From contig BMSM01000010.1 in NCBI GenBank assembly GCA_014649155.1, positions 62,001-126,000 on the forward strand: a DNA stretch of 64,000 nucleotides, written 5' to 3'. The position numbers were made by a program, and so were the translations under genes. The notes beneath the pieces are model-generated. The model was not told where the DNA came from, did no database searches, and saw only the letters and a program-made list of their open reading frames with translations. Below are positions 23,904 through 32,663 of this stretch, piece after piece (the first letter of the stretch is position 1; the number at the start of each line of letters is the position of its first letter). Source of the stretch: Streptomyces griseoviridis (GTDB taxonomy: Bacteria; Actinomycetota; Actinomycetes; Streptomycetales; Streptomycetaceae).

Positions 23904-25241
23904 TCACAGGCTCAGGACGTCCAGGGCCCATTCGACGGCCAGCACACCGCCGAGGCCGAGGACGGACAGGACGGTCGTGTAGGTGGTGCGCACCTTGATG
24001 GCCTGGACGACGGACAGGTTGAAGTACTCCTTGAACAGCCAGAATCCGGGGTCGTTGACGTGCGAGAAGGCGATGGAGCCGCAGGAGACGGCGAGGACCA
24101 TCATCTCCGCGTGGGTGCCGCTGCCGGCCAGCAGGGGCAGCACCACCCCGGAGGCCGTGACGACGGCGACCGTCGCCGAGCCGAGCGCGACGCGCAGGAT
24201 GACGGCGATCAGCCAGGCCAGGACGATGGCGGAGACGGACCAGGAGTGGGTGACGTCCTTGATGTAGTCGGATATGCCGCCCTCGACCAGGACGTTCTTG
24301 AAGGCGCCGCCGGCCCCGATGACCAGCAGGATCATCGCCATCGCCTTGGCCGCCGACGTACAGGAGTCGCTCACCTCCGACAGGCTCCGGCCGATCCGCG
24401 GACCGAACGCCCAGATCGCCAGGCACAGGGTGAGCAGCAGCGCGGTGGGCGCGGAACCGATGAAGGCGACGGTGTGCAGCAGGGGCGTCTCGCCGGAGGC
24501 GGCCATGTCGGTCACCGCGGCACCGGCGATCAGCAGGACCGGGAACAGCGCCACGAACAGGGACCAGCCCAGGCCGGGCATCTCCTCGTCGGTGAACTCC
24601 CGCTCGCTGACCAGGCCCTGCGGGATGGACGGGTTCATCGCCCTCACGAACGGCAGCCGCGGCCACACCAGTGCCACCAGCGCGCCCACCGGGACCGCGA
24701 TGAACAGACCGTAGAACAGGGTCAGTCCGACGGAGGCGTGGAAGGTGGCGGCGACGGCGGTGGGGCCGGGGTGCGGCGGCAGGAAGCTGTGCATCGTCGA
24801 CAGGGAGATGGACATCGGCAGACCGACCCACAGCAGATTCGCGCCGGTCACCCGGACCAGGGTGAACGCGATGGGCACGATGATGATGAAGGCGACCTCG
24901 TAGAACATCGTCACGCCGATCAGCATCGAGGTGACGACCATCGCGATCTGCACCCCGCGCGGCCCGAAGGCGTCGAGGAGCTTGCCGGCGATGCGCTGGG
25001 CGGCGCCGGAGTCACCCATGACCCGGCCGACCATGGCGCCCAGGCCGATGGTGAGCATGGTGTCCCCGACCTGGCCCCCGATGCCCTCGGAGAGGACGTC
25101 CGGGATGTGCGCCACCGGTATTCCCTGCACCAGGGCGACACCGACGGCCACCAGCAGCAGCGCCGCGAAGCCGTTCATCCTCAGTCTGGTCATGAGCAGC
25201 AGCAGGATCAGGACACTGATCCCGACTACGACAAGTGGCAT
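23904..25241 (-). CDS. GntP-family sugar-acid:H+ symporter
   Basis: 445 aa with about 12 transmembrane helices. Family signatures are the N-terminal LILLLLMTRLRMNGFAALLLVAVGVALVQG, TMLTIGLGAMVGRVMGDSGAAQRI, MFYEVAFIIIVPIAF, STMHSFLPPHPGPTAVA and the C-terminal SHVNDPGFWLFKEYFNLSV. E. coli GntP/GntT carry gluconate; here the gudD neighbour suggests glucarate or another aldarate. The ATG follows AAAGGGGAAC. A 420-bp leader region lies upstream before the LysR gene. Confidence 0.88.
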   Translation of the reverse strand: MPLVVVGISVLILLLLMTRLRMNGFAALLLVAVGVALVQGIPVAHIPDVLSEGIGGQVGDTMLTIGLGAMVGRVMGDSGAAQRIAGKLLDAFGPRGVQIAMVVTSMLIGVTMFYEVAFIIIVPIAFTLVRVTGANLLWVGLPMSISLSTMHSFLPPHPGPTAVAATFHASVGLTLFYGLFIAVPVGALVALVWPRLPFVRAMNPSIPQGLVSEREFTDEEMPGLGWSLFVALFPVLLIAGAAVTDMAASGETPLLHTVAFIGSAPTALLLTLCLAIWAFGPRIGRSLSEVSDSCTSAAKAMAMILLVIGAGGAFKNVLVEGGISDYIKDVTHSWSVSAIVLAWLIAVILRVALGSATVAVVTASGVVLPLLAGSGTHAEMMVLAVSCGSIAFSHVNDPGFWLFKEYFNLSVVQAIKVRTTYTTVLSVLGLGGVLAVEWALDVLSL

Positions 25242-25661
25242 GTCAGTTCCCCTTTGAACTGTGGGTGGAGCGGCCGCGCCGGGAACGGGCGGCGCGGCCG
25301 GCGGCCCGGAGAGCGCCGCGCCGGGTACGGGCGGACCCGGCTCCCTGGGGTCCGGTCGGCCCCGGGGCCCGGCCCGGCCGGCCGGGAGACATGCCGGCTC
25401 AACGGCCGGTCGTCGTCCGCCGCGTCGAGGACCGGACCGGCCCGTGGGGTCTGCCCGGGACCGCGGTCCCGGCGACGTCCTCGGCGGGGCCCGGCTCGTC
25501 CGGCCGGTCGCGTGCGGACATGGTCGATCTCCTGAACCTGTACCGGAGAGGTGGTTGAGATGACCGTAGAGAGCGTTCCGATGCACGTCTATGTCGAATT
25601 TTGTTGCGTGCCATACCTTCCTTGTATGACGAGGCCGTGACGCCGATGTGTCCGGAACGCG
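25242..25661. promoter_or_regulatory. 420-bp region upstream of the gntP-gudD pair, with an inverted repeat
   Basis: The distal part is A/T-rich and contains CATAC (25612-25616), a 7-bp spacer and GTATG (25624-25628), a T-N11-A-like LysR site on the side facing gntP. Closer to gntP, the minus strand has a 40-codon frame (25521 down to 25399) starting ATG after CAGGAG. Its Arg/Pro-rich product (begins MSARDRPDEPG) resembles nothing I know and may be a leader or chance. The remainder shows nothing definite. Confidence 0.4.
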
Positions 25662-26537
25662 TCACAGACGCCGCAGCAGCGCCTCCAGCGCGGGGTTGTC
25701 GTTGCCGCGCCGCCATACGAGATCCAGCTCGACCGGCCGCGGATCGGGCAGCGTCATCTGCCGGAAGACGATCCCCCCGTACCGCGTCTGCGCGGCGGCC
25801 TCGGGGACGAGGGCGATGCCCCAGCCGCCGTTCACCAGGTTCAGGATGGTGTGCACCTGCGTCAGGTACTGGGTGTACACGGGCCGGACCTGTGCCGCCC
25901 GGAAGACGCTGATCAGCAGCTCGTAGAAGTAACGGGCCTCGATCGGCGAGTACATCAGGAAGTCCTGGCCGTCCAGGTCCTCGATCCGCACCGGCCCGCT
26001 CACCTCGGCCAGCGGGTGCCGGGCGGGCAGCGCGGCCAGCAGCCCCTCGCGCACGATGGGCCGGCAGGCCAGGTCCGGACCGGTGGCCGAGGGCCGGATC
26101 AGGCCGAGGTCGAGCGAACCCTGGCCGAGGGCCTTGAGCTGGTCGCGGGTGACGAGTTCCTGGAGGAGGATCTCCACGCCCGGCAGCGCCGCCCGCGCCG
26201 TCTGGAGGAGGTCGCCGAGGGCCGAGTAGGCGCTGGCGGCGGTGAAACCGACGGAGAGCGCCCCCGCCTCGCCGGTGGAGACCCGGCGCACCGCGAGCGC
26301 GGCGTGCTCGGACTGGCGCAGGATGCGGCGGGCCTCGACCAGGAAGGCCCGTCCGGCGGGGGTGAGCCGCACCGAGCGGTTGGTCCGGTCCAGCAGCTGC
26401 ACGCCCAGCTCGTTCTCCAGCAGCTGGATCTGCCGGCTCAGCGGCGGCTGGGTCATGTTCAGCCGCTCCGCGGCCCGGGTGAAGTGCAGTTCCTCGGCGA
26501 CGGTCACGAAGCTCGTCAGCTGGGCAAGAGTGAACAC
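25662..26537 (-). CDS. LysR-family transcriptional regulator
   Basis: 291 aa. The N-terminal winged helix is typical: LAQLTSFVTVAEELHFTRAAERLNMTQPPLSRQIQLLENELGVQLLDRT. The effector domain includes LSVGFTAASAYSALGDLL and a PIEARYFYELLI segment. It is divergent from the galactarate/talarate-type dehydratase gene and lies next to gntP-gudD, so it probably controls both in response to an aldarate, as many LysR proteins do from shared divergent promoters. Candidate sites are listed on both sides of the gene. Confidence 0.88.
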   Translation of the reverse strand: MFTLAQLTSFVTVAEELHFTRAAERLNMTQPPLSRQIQLLENELGVQLLDRTNRSVRLTPAGRAFLVEARRILRQSEHAALAVRRVSTGEAGALSVGFTAASAYSALGDLLQTARAALPGVEILLQELVTRDQLKALGQGSLDLGLIRPSATGPDLACRPIVREGLLAALPARHPLAEVSGPVRIEDLDGQDFLMYSPIEARYFYELLISVFRAAQVRPVYTQYLTQVHTILNLVNGGWGIALVPEAAAQTRYGGIVFRQMTLPDPRPVELDLVWRRGNDNPALEALLRRL

Positions 26538-26561
26538 TGATGCTCTCCGGGTATCGCGGTA

Positions 26562-26579
26562 TCCAAAAAGTATGTTGGA
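26562..26579. promoter_or_regulatory. TCCAA-N8-TTGGA inverted repeat, candidate LysR operator
   Basis: The repeat lies in the 235-bp divergent gap between the LysR and the dehydratase genes, within an A/T-rich patch, 25 bp from the LysR start. Two GGTATC-like direct repeats lie just before it. LysR proteins usually bind T-N11-A dyads in such gaps. Confidence 0.45.
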
Positions 26580-26772
26580 CGTGAATCATTGGCGACCGTA
26601 CCGTCACTTGTCGACAGACGGACGGCGGTCGTCCCGGTCCGGGACGACCGCCCGGTCCCGCCCGTCCGGCCTCGCCCGCCACCGCCGTCGCCGCGGTCAC
26701 CCGCCGCACCGCCGCGGGGCGGCGACGGGCCGCGCACCGCCCGCACTACCCGAGGGAATCGAAGTGGTGACC

Positions 26773-27945
26773 ATGACGCACACCGTCCCGCCCGCGGCAC
26801 AGCCCGCCGACGCGACCGCACCCGACCGGATCGCCTGGCTGCGGCTGTCCTCGGTGACGCTTCCGCTGGCCACCCCCATCAGCGACGCCAAGGTCCTCAC
26901 CGGCCGGCAGAAGCCGATGACGGAGGTGGCGCTGCTCTTCGTGGAGCTGGCCACCGAACAGGGCCACGAGGGCATCGGCTTCAGCTACTCCAAGCGGGCC
27001 GGCGGACCGGGACAGTTCGCCCACGCCCGGGAGATCGCCGACGACCTGATCGGCGAGGACCCCAGCGACATCGGCCGGATCTGGACCAAGCTGGTCTGGG
27101 CCGGAGCCTCCGTGGGCCGCAGCGGTCTGGCCACCCAGGCGATCGCCGCCTTCGACATCGCCCTGTGGGACCTGAAGGCCAAGCGGGCCGGGCTGCCGCT
27201 CGCCAAACTGCTCGGCGCCCATCGCGACTCGGTGCGCTGCTACAACACCTCCGGCGGCTTCCTGCACACCCCCACCGAGCAGGTCCTCGAGAACGCGACC
27301 GCCTCCCTGGACGCCGGCATCGGCGGCATCAAGATCAAGGTCGGCCACCCGGACGGCAAGGCCGACCTGGCCCGGCTCACGGCGGTCCGCGAGCACATCG
27401 GCGACGACGTGCCGCTGATGGTCGACGCCAACCAGCAGTGGGACCGGCGCACCGCCCAGCGCCTCGGCCGCGCCATGGAGGAGTTCGACCTCGTCTGGAT
27501 CGAGGAACCCCTCGACGCCTACGACGCCCAGGGCCACGCCACGCTCGCCGCCTCCCTCGACACCCCGATCGCCACCGGCGAGATGCTGGCCTCCGTCGCC
27601 GAGCACATGGAGCTGATCCGGCACGGCGCCTGCGACGTCGTCCAGCCCGACGCGCCGCGCATCGGCGGCATCACCCCGTTCCTCAAGCTCGCGGCCCTCG
27701 CCGAACACCACCACCTGCCGCTCGCCCCGCACTTCGCCATGGAGATCCACCTCCATCTGGCGGCGGCCTACCCGATCGAGCCCTGGGTGGAGCACTTCGA
27801 CTGGCTGGAGCCGCTGTTCAACGAGCGCCAGGAGATCCGCGACGGCCGCATGCTGCTGCCCACCCGCCCCGGACTCGGCTTCACCCTCAGTGACCGGGCC
27901 CGCGCCTGGACGGTCGCCACGCACGAGAGCGGCACCCGGCCCTGA
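26773..27945 (+). CDS. mandelate racemase/muconate lactonizing-type dehydratase (L-talarate/galactarate dehydratase-like)
   Basis: 390 aa from the ATG at 26773. In-frame GTGs at 26764 and 26767 are better spaced (6-9 nt) from GAGGGA, so up to three more residues are possible. Motifs: TEVALLFVELATEQGHEGIGFSYSKR, GGIKIKVG with the K-x-K base, VDANQQWDRRTA, WIEEPLDAYD, ATGEMLAS, DVVQPDAPRIGG, and LAPHFAMEIHLHLAAAYP with the catalytic His. These match L-talarate/galactarate dehydratases (about 398 aa). The product would be the same keto-deoxy acid that the downstream KdgD-type enzyme takes, giving a second entry to the pathway. Confidence 0.82.
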   Translation: MTHTVPPAAQPADATAPDRIAWLRLSSVTLPLATPISDAKVLTGRQKPMTEVALLFVELATEQGHEGIGFSYSKRAGGPGQFAHAREIADDLIGEDPSDIGRIWTKLVWAGASVGRSGLATQAIAAFDIALWDLKAKRAGLPLAKLLGAHRDSVRCYNTSGGFLHTPTEQVLENATASLDAGIGGIKIKVGHPDGKADLARLTAVREHIGDDVPLMVDANQQWDRRTAQRLGRAMEEFDLVWIEEPLDAYDAQGHATLAASLDTPIATGEMLASVAEHMELIRHGACDVVQPDAPRIGGITPFLKLAALAEHHHLPLAPHFAMEIHLHLAAAYPIEPWVEHFDWLEPLFNERQEIRDGRMLLPTRPGLGFTLSDRARAWTVATHESGTRP

Positions 27946-28037
27946 ACCGCCCGCCCCGGCCGGGCCCGGCCGGCCCCGCGTCGGCCGCACCCGAACCCGC
28001 GCCACCACCACCCGACCCGCACTCCAGGAGCACTCCC

Positions 28038-28961
28038 ATGACGTCGTCCTTCACCCCGGCAGAGCTGGGCCGCCGCATCGGCTCCGGGCTGCTGTCCTTC
28101 CCCGTCACCCACTTCCGCGACGACCTCTCCTTCGACGAGGACGCCTACCGCGAGCACATCGTCCGCCTCGCCGCGTACGACGTCGGCGGCCTGTTCGCCG
28201 CGGGCGGCACGGGCGAGTTCTTCTCCCTCACCCCCGCCGAGGTCGAGCGCGTCGTGACGGCCGCCGCGGGCAGCGCCCCCGAGGGCACGCCGATCCTGGC
28301 CCCGGCCGGCTACGGCACCGCCACCGCCGTGGAGTTCGCGACCGCCGCCGAGCGCGCGGGCGCCGACGGCATCCTGCTCTTCCCGCCCTACCTCACCGAG
28401 GCGAGCCAGGAGGGCCTGGCCCGCCATGTCGAGGCGGTCTGCCGCGCCACGTCCCTCGGTGTCGTGATCTACAGCCGGGCCAACGCCGTCTACCAGGCCG
28501 GCACCGTCGCCCGCCTCGCCGAGAACTGCCCCAACCTCATCGGCTACAAGGACGGCGTCGGCGACATCGACACCGTCACCCGCATCCACGCCCGGCTCGG
28601 CGACCGCCTCACCTACATCGGCGGGCTGCCCACGGCGGAGACGTACGCCCTGCCCTACCTCCAGCTCGGCGTGACCACCTACTCGTCCGCCATCTTCAAC
28701 TTCCTGCCCGAGTTCGCCCTCACCTTCTACCGGGCGGTCCGCGAACTGCGGCAGGCCGACGTGACCCGGATGCTGTCCGACTTCGTGCTGCCGTACACCG
28801 AGATCCGCAACCGGCGGGCCGGGTACGCGGTCAGCATCGTCAAGGCCGGCCTGACCGCCACCGGGCACGGCGCCGGCCCGGTGCGCCCGCCGCTGACCGA
28901 CCTGACCCCGGCGGAACTCGACGAGCTCAAGGCGCTGATCGCCGCGCTGCCCGCCGCCTGA
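28038..28961 (+). CDS. kdgD: 5-dehydro-4-deoxyglucarate dehydratase
   Basis: 307 aa, DHDPS/NAL superfamily. The opening GLLSFPVTHF, the GGLFAAGGTGEFFSLTPAEVERVV loop, GVVIYSRANAVY with the catalytic Tyr, and the Schiff-base Lys in NLIGYKDGVGD are all in place. It decarboxylates and dehydrates 5-dehydro-4-deoxy-D-glucarate to 2-oxoglutarate semialdehyde. It follows the enolase-family dehydratase by 92 bp and ends 22 bp before a perfect hairpin. The semialdehyde dehydrogenase that would complete the path is not in this window. Confidence 0.92.
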   Translation: MTSSFTPAELGRRIGSGLLSFPVTHFRDDLSFDEDAYREHIVRLAAYDVGGLFAAGGTGEFFSLTPAEVERVVTAAAGSAPEGTPILAPAGYGTATAVEFATAAERAGADGILLFPPYLTEASQEGLARHVEAVCRATSLGVVIYSRANAVYQAGTVARLAENCPNLIGYKDGVGDIDTVTRIHARLGDRLTYIGGLPTAETYALPYLQLGVTTYSSAIFNFLPEFALTFYRAVRELRQADVTRMLSDFVLPYTEIRNRRAGYAVSIVKAGLTATGHGAGPVRPPLTDLTPAELDELKALIAALPAA

Positions 28962-28983
28962 GCCCGCACGGCGAGCCCCCGCG

Positions 28984-29020
28984 CGGCCGGCCCGTACGGG
29001 AACCCCGTACGGGCCGGCCG
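28984..29020 (+). terminator. strong hairpin terminator after kdgD
   Basis: The arm CGGCCGGCCCGTACGGG (28984-29000) pairs perfectly over 17 bp with 29004-29020 across an AAC loop. There is no T-tract, as usual for Streptomyces. It ends the sugar-acid operon 45 bp before the TetR gene. Confidence 0.8.
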
Positions 29021-29064
29021 ACCTGACGGGCCGATCGCGGCGGGTGGCCGGATATCCTCCCCGG

Positions 29065-29661
29065 ATGACGCAGCGACCCCCCGTCTCCGACGAACAGCGG
29101 CCCGCCAACGACGGCCCGCGGGCCGCCGCCCGCAACCGGACCGCCCTGATCGCCGCCGCCCGGGAGATCTACGCCGAGCAGGGCCTGGACGCCCCGCTGT
29201 CCGCCATCGCCCGGCGGGCCGGGGTCGGCCAGGGCGTGCTGTACCGGCACTTCCCGGACCGGGCCGCCGTGGCACTCGCCGTCCTGGACGAGAACGTCCG
29301 GCAGATCGAACAGGCCGCGGCGGCGGACGGCGCGGACCTCGCCGGCGTCCTCGGTGTCCTCACCTGGCACCAGACGGAGTCGGCCGCGTTCGTCGGCATC
29401 CTGCACACCGACGGCGCGGTCGGCCACCAGCGGGTCCCGGCCTACGCCTCCGGCCTGTCCGAGCGGGTCGGCGGCGCCCTGCGCGGGCTGCTGCCGGACG
29501 GCCATCCGCTGGCCGGGCGGCCCGGCGACCTGATGCTCGCCGTCGCGATGGTCTCCGGTGCCGTCACCGGCCCCACCCGCGAGGAGCGCGAACGCCGGGC
29601 GCTGGCGGCATGGCGGCTGCTCGGCGTCGAGGTCGGACCGGTGCGGCCCTTCGGGGAGTGA
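29065..29661 (+). CDS. TetR-family transcriptional regulator
   Basis: 198 aa. The DNA-binding N terminus is clear: AARNRTALIAAAREIYAEQGLDAPLSAIARRAGVGQGVLYRHFPDRAAV. The C-terminal ligand domain contains WHQTESAAFVGILHTDGAV. The ATG at 29065 was preferred to a GTG 21 bp upstream, though neither has a strong RBS. The gene is convergent with the SMP-30 lipoprotein gene (4-bp gap). A perfect dyad typical of TetR operators stands in the divergent SMP-30/BVMO promoter region 1 kb away, and that pair is the likely target. Confidence 0.85.
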   Translation: MTQRPPVSDEQRPANDGPRAAARNRTALIAAAREIYAEQGLDAPLSAIARRAGVGQGVLYRHFPDRAAVALAVLDENVRQIEQAAAADGADLAGVLGVLTWHQTESAAFVGILHTDGAVGHQRVPAYASGLSERVGGALRGLLPDGHPLAGRPGDLMLAVAMVSGAVTGPTREERERRALAAWRLLGVEVGPVRPFGE

Positions 29662-29665
29662 GCGC

Positions 29666-30682
29666 TCACCCGCCGTTGGACTGCCGGGTCCCCTCGGCCA
29701 GCGCCTCGAAGGAGTACAGGTAGCCGCCGGCGGGGCCGCTGACGGTCAGGTACGCCCGGGTCCCGCCGGGGGAGATGGCCACGTTGGTGGCCGACCGGAG
29801 CCCCTCGGCGGCGCGGGCGGGCACCTCCACGGTCCCCAGCCGCTCGCCGTACTTGCTGTACACCGCCATCGCGGGCCGGCCGTGCAGGGCCTGGTACAGG
29901 TTGCCGTCGGCGTCCACCGCGAGGGAGTCGGTCTGCGCGAGACCGCCGTCGACCCGGATCGCGGTGTGCCGGGAGGCCACGCCGCCCTCGCCGTCCAGCG
30001 ACAGGTAGGAGACGCGGTTCTCGGTCAGCTCGCTGAACCACAGGCCGCGGTGGTCGGCGTCGAAGGAGATGCCGTTCGGCGCCGCCAGCCCGTCCGCGAG
30101 CACGGCCGCCTCCTCGCCGTCCCGGCCGATCCGTACGATCCGGCCGGTGGACTCGCCCTCGGACATGCCCCGTGAGTCGCTGACGTACAGGTCGCCGTCC
30201 TGGTCGAAGGCGAGGTCGTCGGGGTTCATCGGGGCGCCGTCGACGGCACCGGAGAAGAAGGTGCGCGGGTCCGTGCCGTCCGCGGCCAGGCTGACGATCT
30301 CGCCGTGCGAGAAGTCGGTGAGGTAGATCCGGCCGTCGTACGGGCTGAACTGGGCGGAGGTGTACGTCCCCCGGTCGTCGGTGTGGAACGGCTCGGCCGT
30401 CTTCCTCCGGACATCGACGCGCAGCACCTTGGGCTCGCCGGCGGGCGCGGTGACGTCGACGACCAGCAGCCGTCCCTTCCCGTCGAAGACCGGGCCCTCC
30501 AGCAAGGTCATCCCGGTCTCCTCGTGCACCTCGGTCAGCTTCATGACCTGCTGGGCGCGGATCGTCCGGTCCGCTCCGGCGGCGGGCGCGCCCGCGGTCT
30601 GCGTACCGCACCCGGTGAGGACCAGTGCCCCGGCCGCGGCGAGCCCCGCGAGGGGCCGGATCGGCAGTCGTCGCATGCGCAT
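29666..30682 (-). CDS. SMP-30/gluconolactonase-like lipoprotein
   Basis: 338 aa. A lipoprotein signal with lipobox LVLTGC at ~24 is followed by a six-bladed propeller of the SMP-30/gluconolactonase type: EGPVFDGKGRLLVVDV, YTSAQFSPYDGRIYLTDF, PMNPDDLAFDQDGDLYVSDSRG, APNGISFDADHRGLWFSE. The Glu and Asn/Asp positions that hold the metal in the family are present (EGPVF, PNGI, DSLAVD). It is probably a membrane-anchored lactonase or esterase on the outer face. ATGs at 30682 and 30676 both fit the GGAAGA site. It is divergent from the BVMO gene. Confidence 0.82.
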   Translation of the reverse strand: MRMRRLPIRPLAGLAAAGALVLTGCGTQTAGAPAAGADRTIRAQQVMKLTEVHEETGMTLLEGPVFDGKGRLLVVDVTAPAGEPKVLRVDVRRKTAEPFHTDDRGTYTSAQFSPYDGRIYLTDFSHGEIVSLAADGTDPRTFFSGAVDGAPMNPDDLAFDQDGDLYVSDSRGMSEGESTGRIVRIGRDGEEAAVLADGLAAPNGISFDADHRGLWFSELTENRVSYLSLDGEGGVASRHTAIRVDGGLAQTDSLAVDADGNLYQALHGRPAMAVYSKYGERLGTVEVPARAAEGLRSATNVAISPGGTRAYLTVSGPAGGYLYSFEALAEGTRQSNGG

Positions 30683-30725
30683 CACTCTTCCTGTCCGAAA
30701 GTAAGCGGAAGCTACGGGCACACCA

Positions 30726-30745
30726 ACCGGACAGCACTGTCCGGT
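30726..30745. promoter_or_regulatory. ACCGGACAG-CA-CTGTCCGGT dyad, candidate TetR operator
   Basis: A perfect 9-bp inverted repeat with a 2-bp spacer, centred 53 bp from the SMP-30 start and 115 bp from the BVMO start. Two partial copies lie nearby: CTGTCCG at ~30691 and GTCCG-N5-CGGAC downstream of the dyad. Its size and form match TetR operators, and the nearest TetR gene is next to the SMP-30 gene. Confidence 0.65.
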
Positions 30746-30850
30746 GCTTGTTACGGTAGCGCATGGCTGCTCAAGTCCGGTGACCTCGTGTCCGGTTCAC
30801 GGACGAGACGGCTCCCTGGCGGCGATGCGAGAGGAACGAGGTCCCCCCAC

Positions 30851-32656
30851 ATGACGCATTCCCGGACGTTCACCCCCGAGGCCCTGGCCGCGCTGAGGGA
30901 GCGCTACCGGATCGAGCGGGAGCGGCGGGTGCGCCCCGACGGCACCCGGCAGTACCTGTCCGCCGACGCCCGGTTCGGCTACTACGCCGCCGATCCGTAC
31001 ACGGAGACGGCCGGGCGCGACCCGGTGCGCGACCGGGTGGAGGCCGTGGTCGTCGGCGGCGGCTTCGGCGGCATCCTCGCCGGGGCGCGGCTGCGGCAGC
31101 GGGGGGTGGAGCGCGTCCGGGTCATCGAGACGGGCGGTGACTTCGGCGGCACCTGGTACTGGAACCGCTACCCCGGCATCCACTGCGACATCGAGTCGCA
31201 CGTGTACCTGCCGCTGCTGGACGAGACCGGCTACGTACCGGAGTGGAAGTACGCCCCCGGCGAGGAGATCCGCCGCCACGCGGTGCGCGTCGCGGAGAAG
31301 TTCGGCCTCTACGCCGACGCCCTCTTCTCCACCTCGGTCACGGCCCTCACCTGGGACGAGACCGACGGGACCTGGATCGTCGGCACCGACCGGGGCGACG
31401 AGTTCCGGGCCACGTACGTGGTGACCGCCACCGGCACCCTCTCCGAGCTGAAACTCCCCGGCATCCCCGGCATCGAGACCTTCCGGGGCCACACCTTCCA
31501 CACCTCGCGCTGGGACTACGCCTACACCGGCGGCAGTCCCGACGGCGGCCTGACCGGCCTCGCCGACAAGCGGGTCGGCGTGGTCGGCACCGGTGCCACC
31601 GGTGTCCAGGTCGTCCCCGTGCTCGCCGAGGACGCCGCACACCTCTACGTCTTCCAGCGCACCCCCTCCACCGTCGACGTCCGTGCCAACCGCCGCACCA
31701 CCGCCGCCGACGTCGGCGCCGGCCGGCCGGGCTGGGCGAGCGCCCGCCGGGACAACTTCCTGCGCGTCACGAGCGGGGAGGGCGCCGAGGAGGACCTGGT
31801 CGCGGACCGGTGGACGGCGTCGGCGGGCCTGCTGGAGAAGCTCCTGCCGAGCTTCCGCCGCCAGGGCGACCGGGCCGCCTTCGAGACGGAGTACGAGATC
31901 GCGGACGCCGCCAGGATGAACGAGATCCGCGCCCGCGTCGAGGAGGTCGTGACCGACCCGGAGACGGCGGAGAAGCTCAAGCCCTGGTACCGGTACGCCT
32001 GCAAGCGCCCCACCTTCTCCGACCTGTACCTCCAGGCGTTCAACCGGGACAACGTCACCCTGGTCGACACCGCCGACACCCACGGCATCGAGCGGATGAC
32101 CCAGCGCGGTGTCGTGGTCGGCGGCACCGAGTACGAGCTGGACTGCCTGATCTTCGCCACCGGGTTCTCCGTCGGCGTCTCCGGCGTCCACTCGGGCCGG
32201 CTGCCCGTCACCGGCCGCGACGGCGTCCGGCTCCAGGACGCCTGGCGCGCGCACGGGCCGCGCACCCTCCACGGCTTCACCAGCAACGGATTCCCCAACC
32301 TGGTCCAGCTCGCCGGCACGCAGAGCGCCAGCAGCGTCAACCACACCCACGTCCTGGACGAACACGCCGTCCACGCCGCCGCGCTGATCGCCGCCGCCCG
32401 AGCCCGGGGCGCCGTGATCGAGCCGACCCGGGAGGCCGAGGACGCGTGGCTCGCCGTGTGCGCCGAGGACGCCCCGGACCACGCCTGGTTCCACGCCGAG
32501 TGCACCCCCGGCTACTACAACGCCGAGGGGCGCGGGCGGCCCAACGGCCCGACCGCCTACCCGCACGGCGCGGTCGCCTTCCACGACCTGCTGCGGCGCT
32601 GGCGCGAGGAGTCCCTGGAGGAGGTGCTCCGCGCGCCGGGTGCCGTCCGGGACTGA
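30851..32656 (+). CDS. Baeyer-Villiger monooxygenase (flavoprotein)
   Basis: 601 aa, the size of cyclopentadecanone/phenylacetone-type enzymes with an N-terminal extension. FAD motif GGGFGG at 69-74, the GDFGGTWYWNRYPGIHCD segment after it, the Baeyer-Villiger fingerprint F211-x-G-x3-H-x3-W-D (FRGHTFHTSRWD), and the NADPH motif GTGATG at 246-251 are all visible. It inserts an oxygen next to a ketone to give an ester or lactone, using NADPH and O2. It is divergent from the SMP-30 lipoprotein across a TetR-type dyad and convergent with the oxiA-type gene. A lactone product hydrolysed by the lactonase-like neighbour would make a two-step pair; that is inference. Confidence 0.88.
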   Translation: MTHSRTFTPEALAALRERYRIERERRVRPDGTRQYLSADARFGYYAADPYTETAGRDPVRDRVEAVVVGGGFGGILAGARLRQRGVERVRVIETGGDFGGTWYWNRYPGIHCDIESHVYLPLLDETGYVPEWKYAPGEEIRRHAVRVAEKFGLYADALFSTSVTALTWDETDGTWIVGTDRGDEFRATYVVTATGTLSELKLPGIPGIETFRGHTFHTSRWDYAYTGGSPDGGLTGLADKRVGVVGTGATGVQVVPVLAEDAAHLYVFQRTPSTVDVRANRRTTAADVGAGRPGWASARRDNFLRVTSGEGAEEDLVADRWTASAGLLEKLLPSFRRQGDRAAFETEYEIADAARMNEIRARVEEVVTDPETAEKLKPWYRYACKRPTFSDLYLQAFNRDNVTLVDTADTHGIERMTQRGVVVGGTEYELDCLIFATGFSVGVSGVHSGRLPVTGRDGVRLQDAWRAHGPRTLHGFTSNGFPNLVQLAGTQSASSVNHTHVLDEHAVHAAALIAAARARGAVIEPTREAEDAWLAVCAEDAPDHAWFHAECTPGYYNAEGRGRPNGPTAYPHGAVAFHDLLRRWREESLEEVLRAPGAVRD

Positions 32657-32663
32657 CGCCCCG

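Noticed and set aside
25399..25521. 40-codon frame upstream of gntP as a definite gene
   Set aside because: It has an RBS-like sequence, but the product is low-complexity and has no recognised relatives; kept only as a note in the region entry.
30305..30850. Extended N terminus for the BVMO (frame open from 30305)
   Set aside because: It would run through the divergent lipoprotein gene and the TetR-type dyad; the ATG at 30851 fits the family start.
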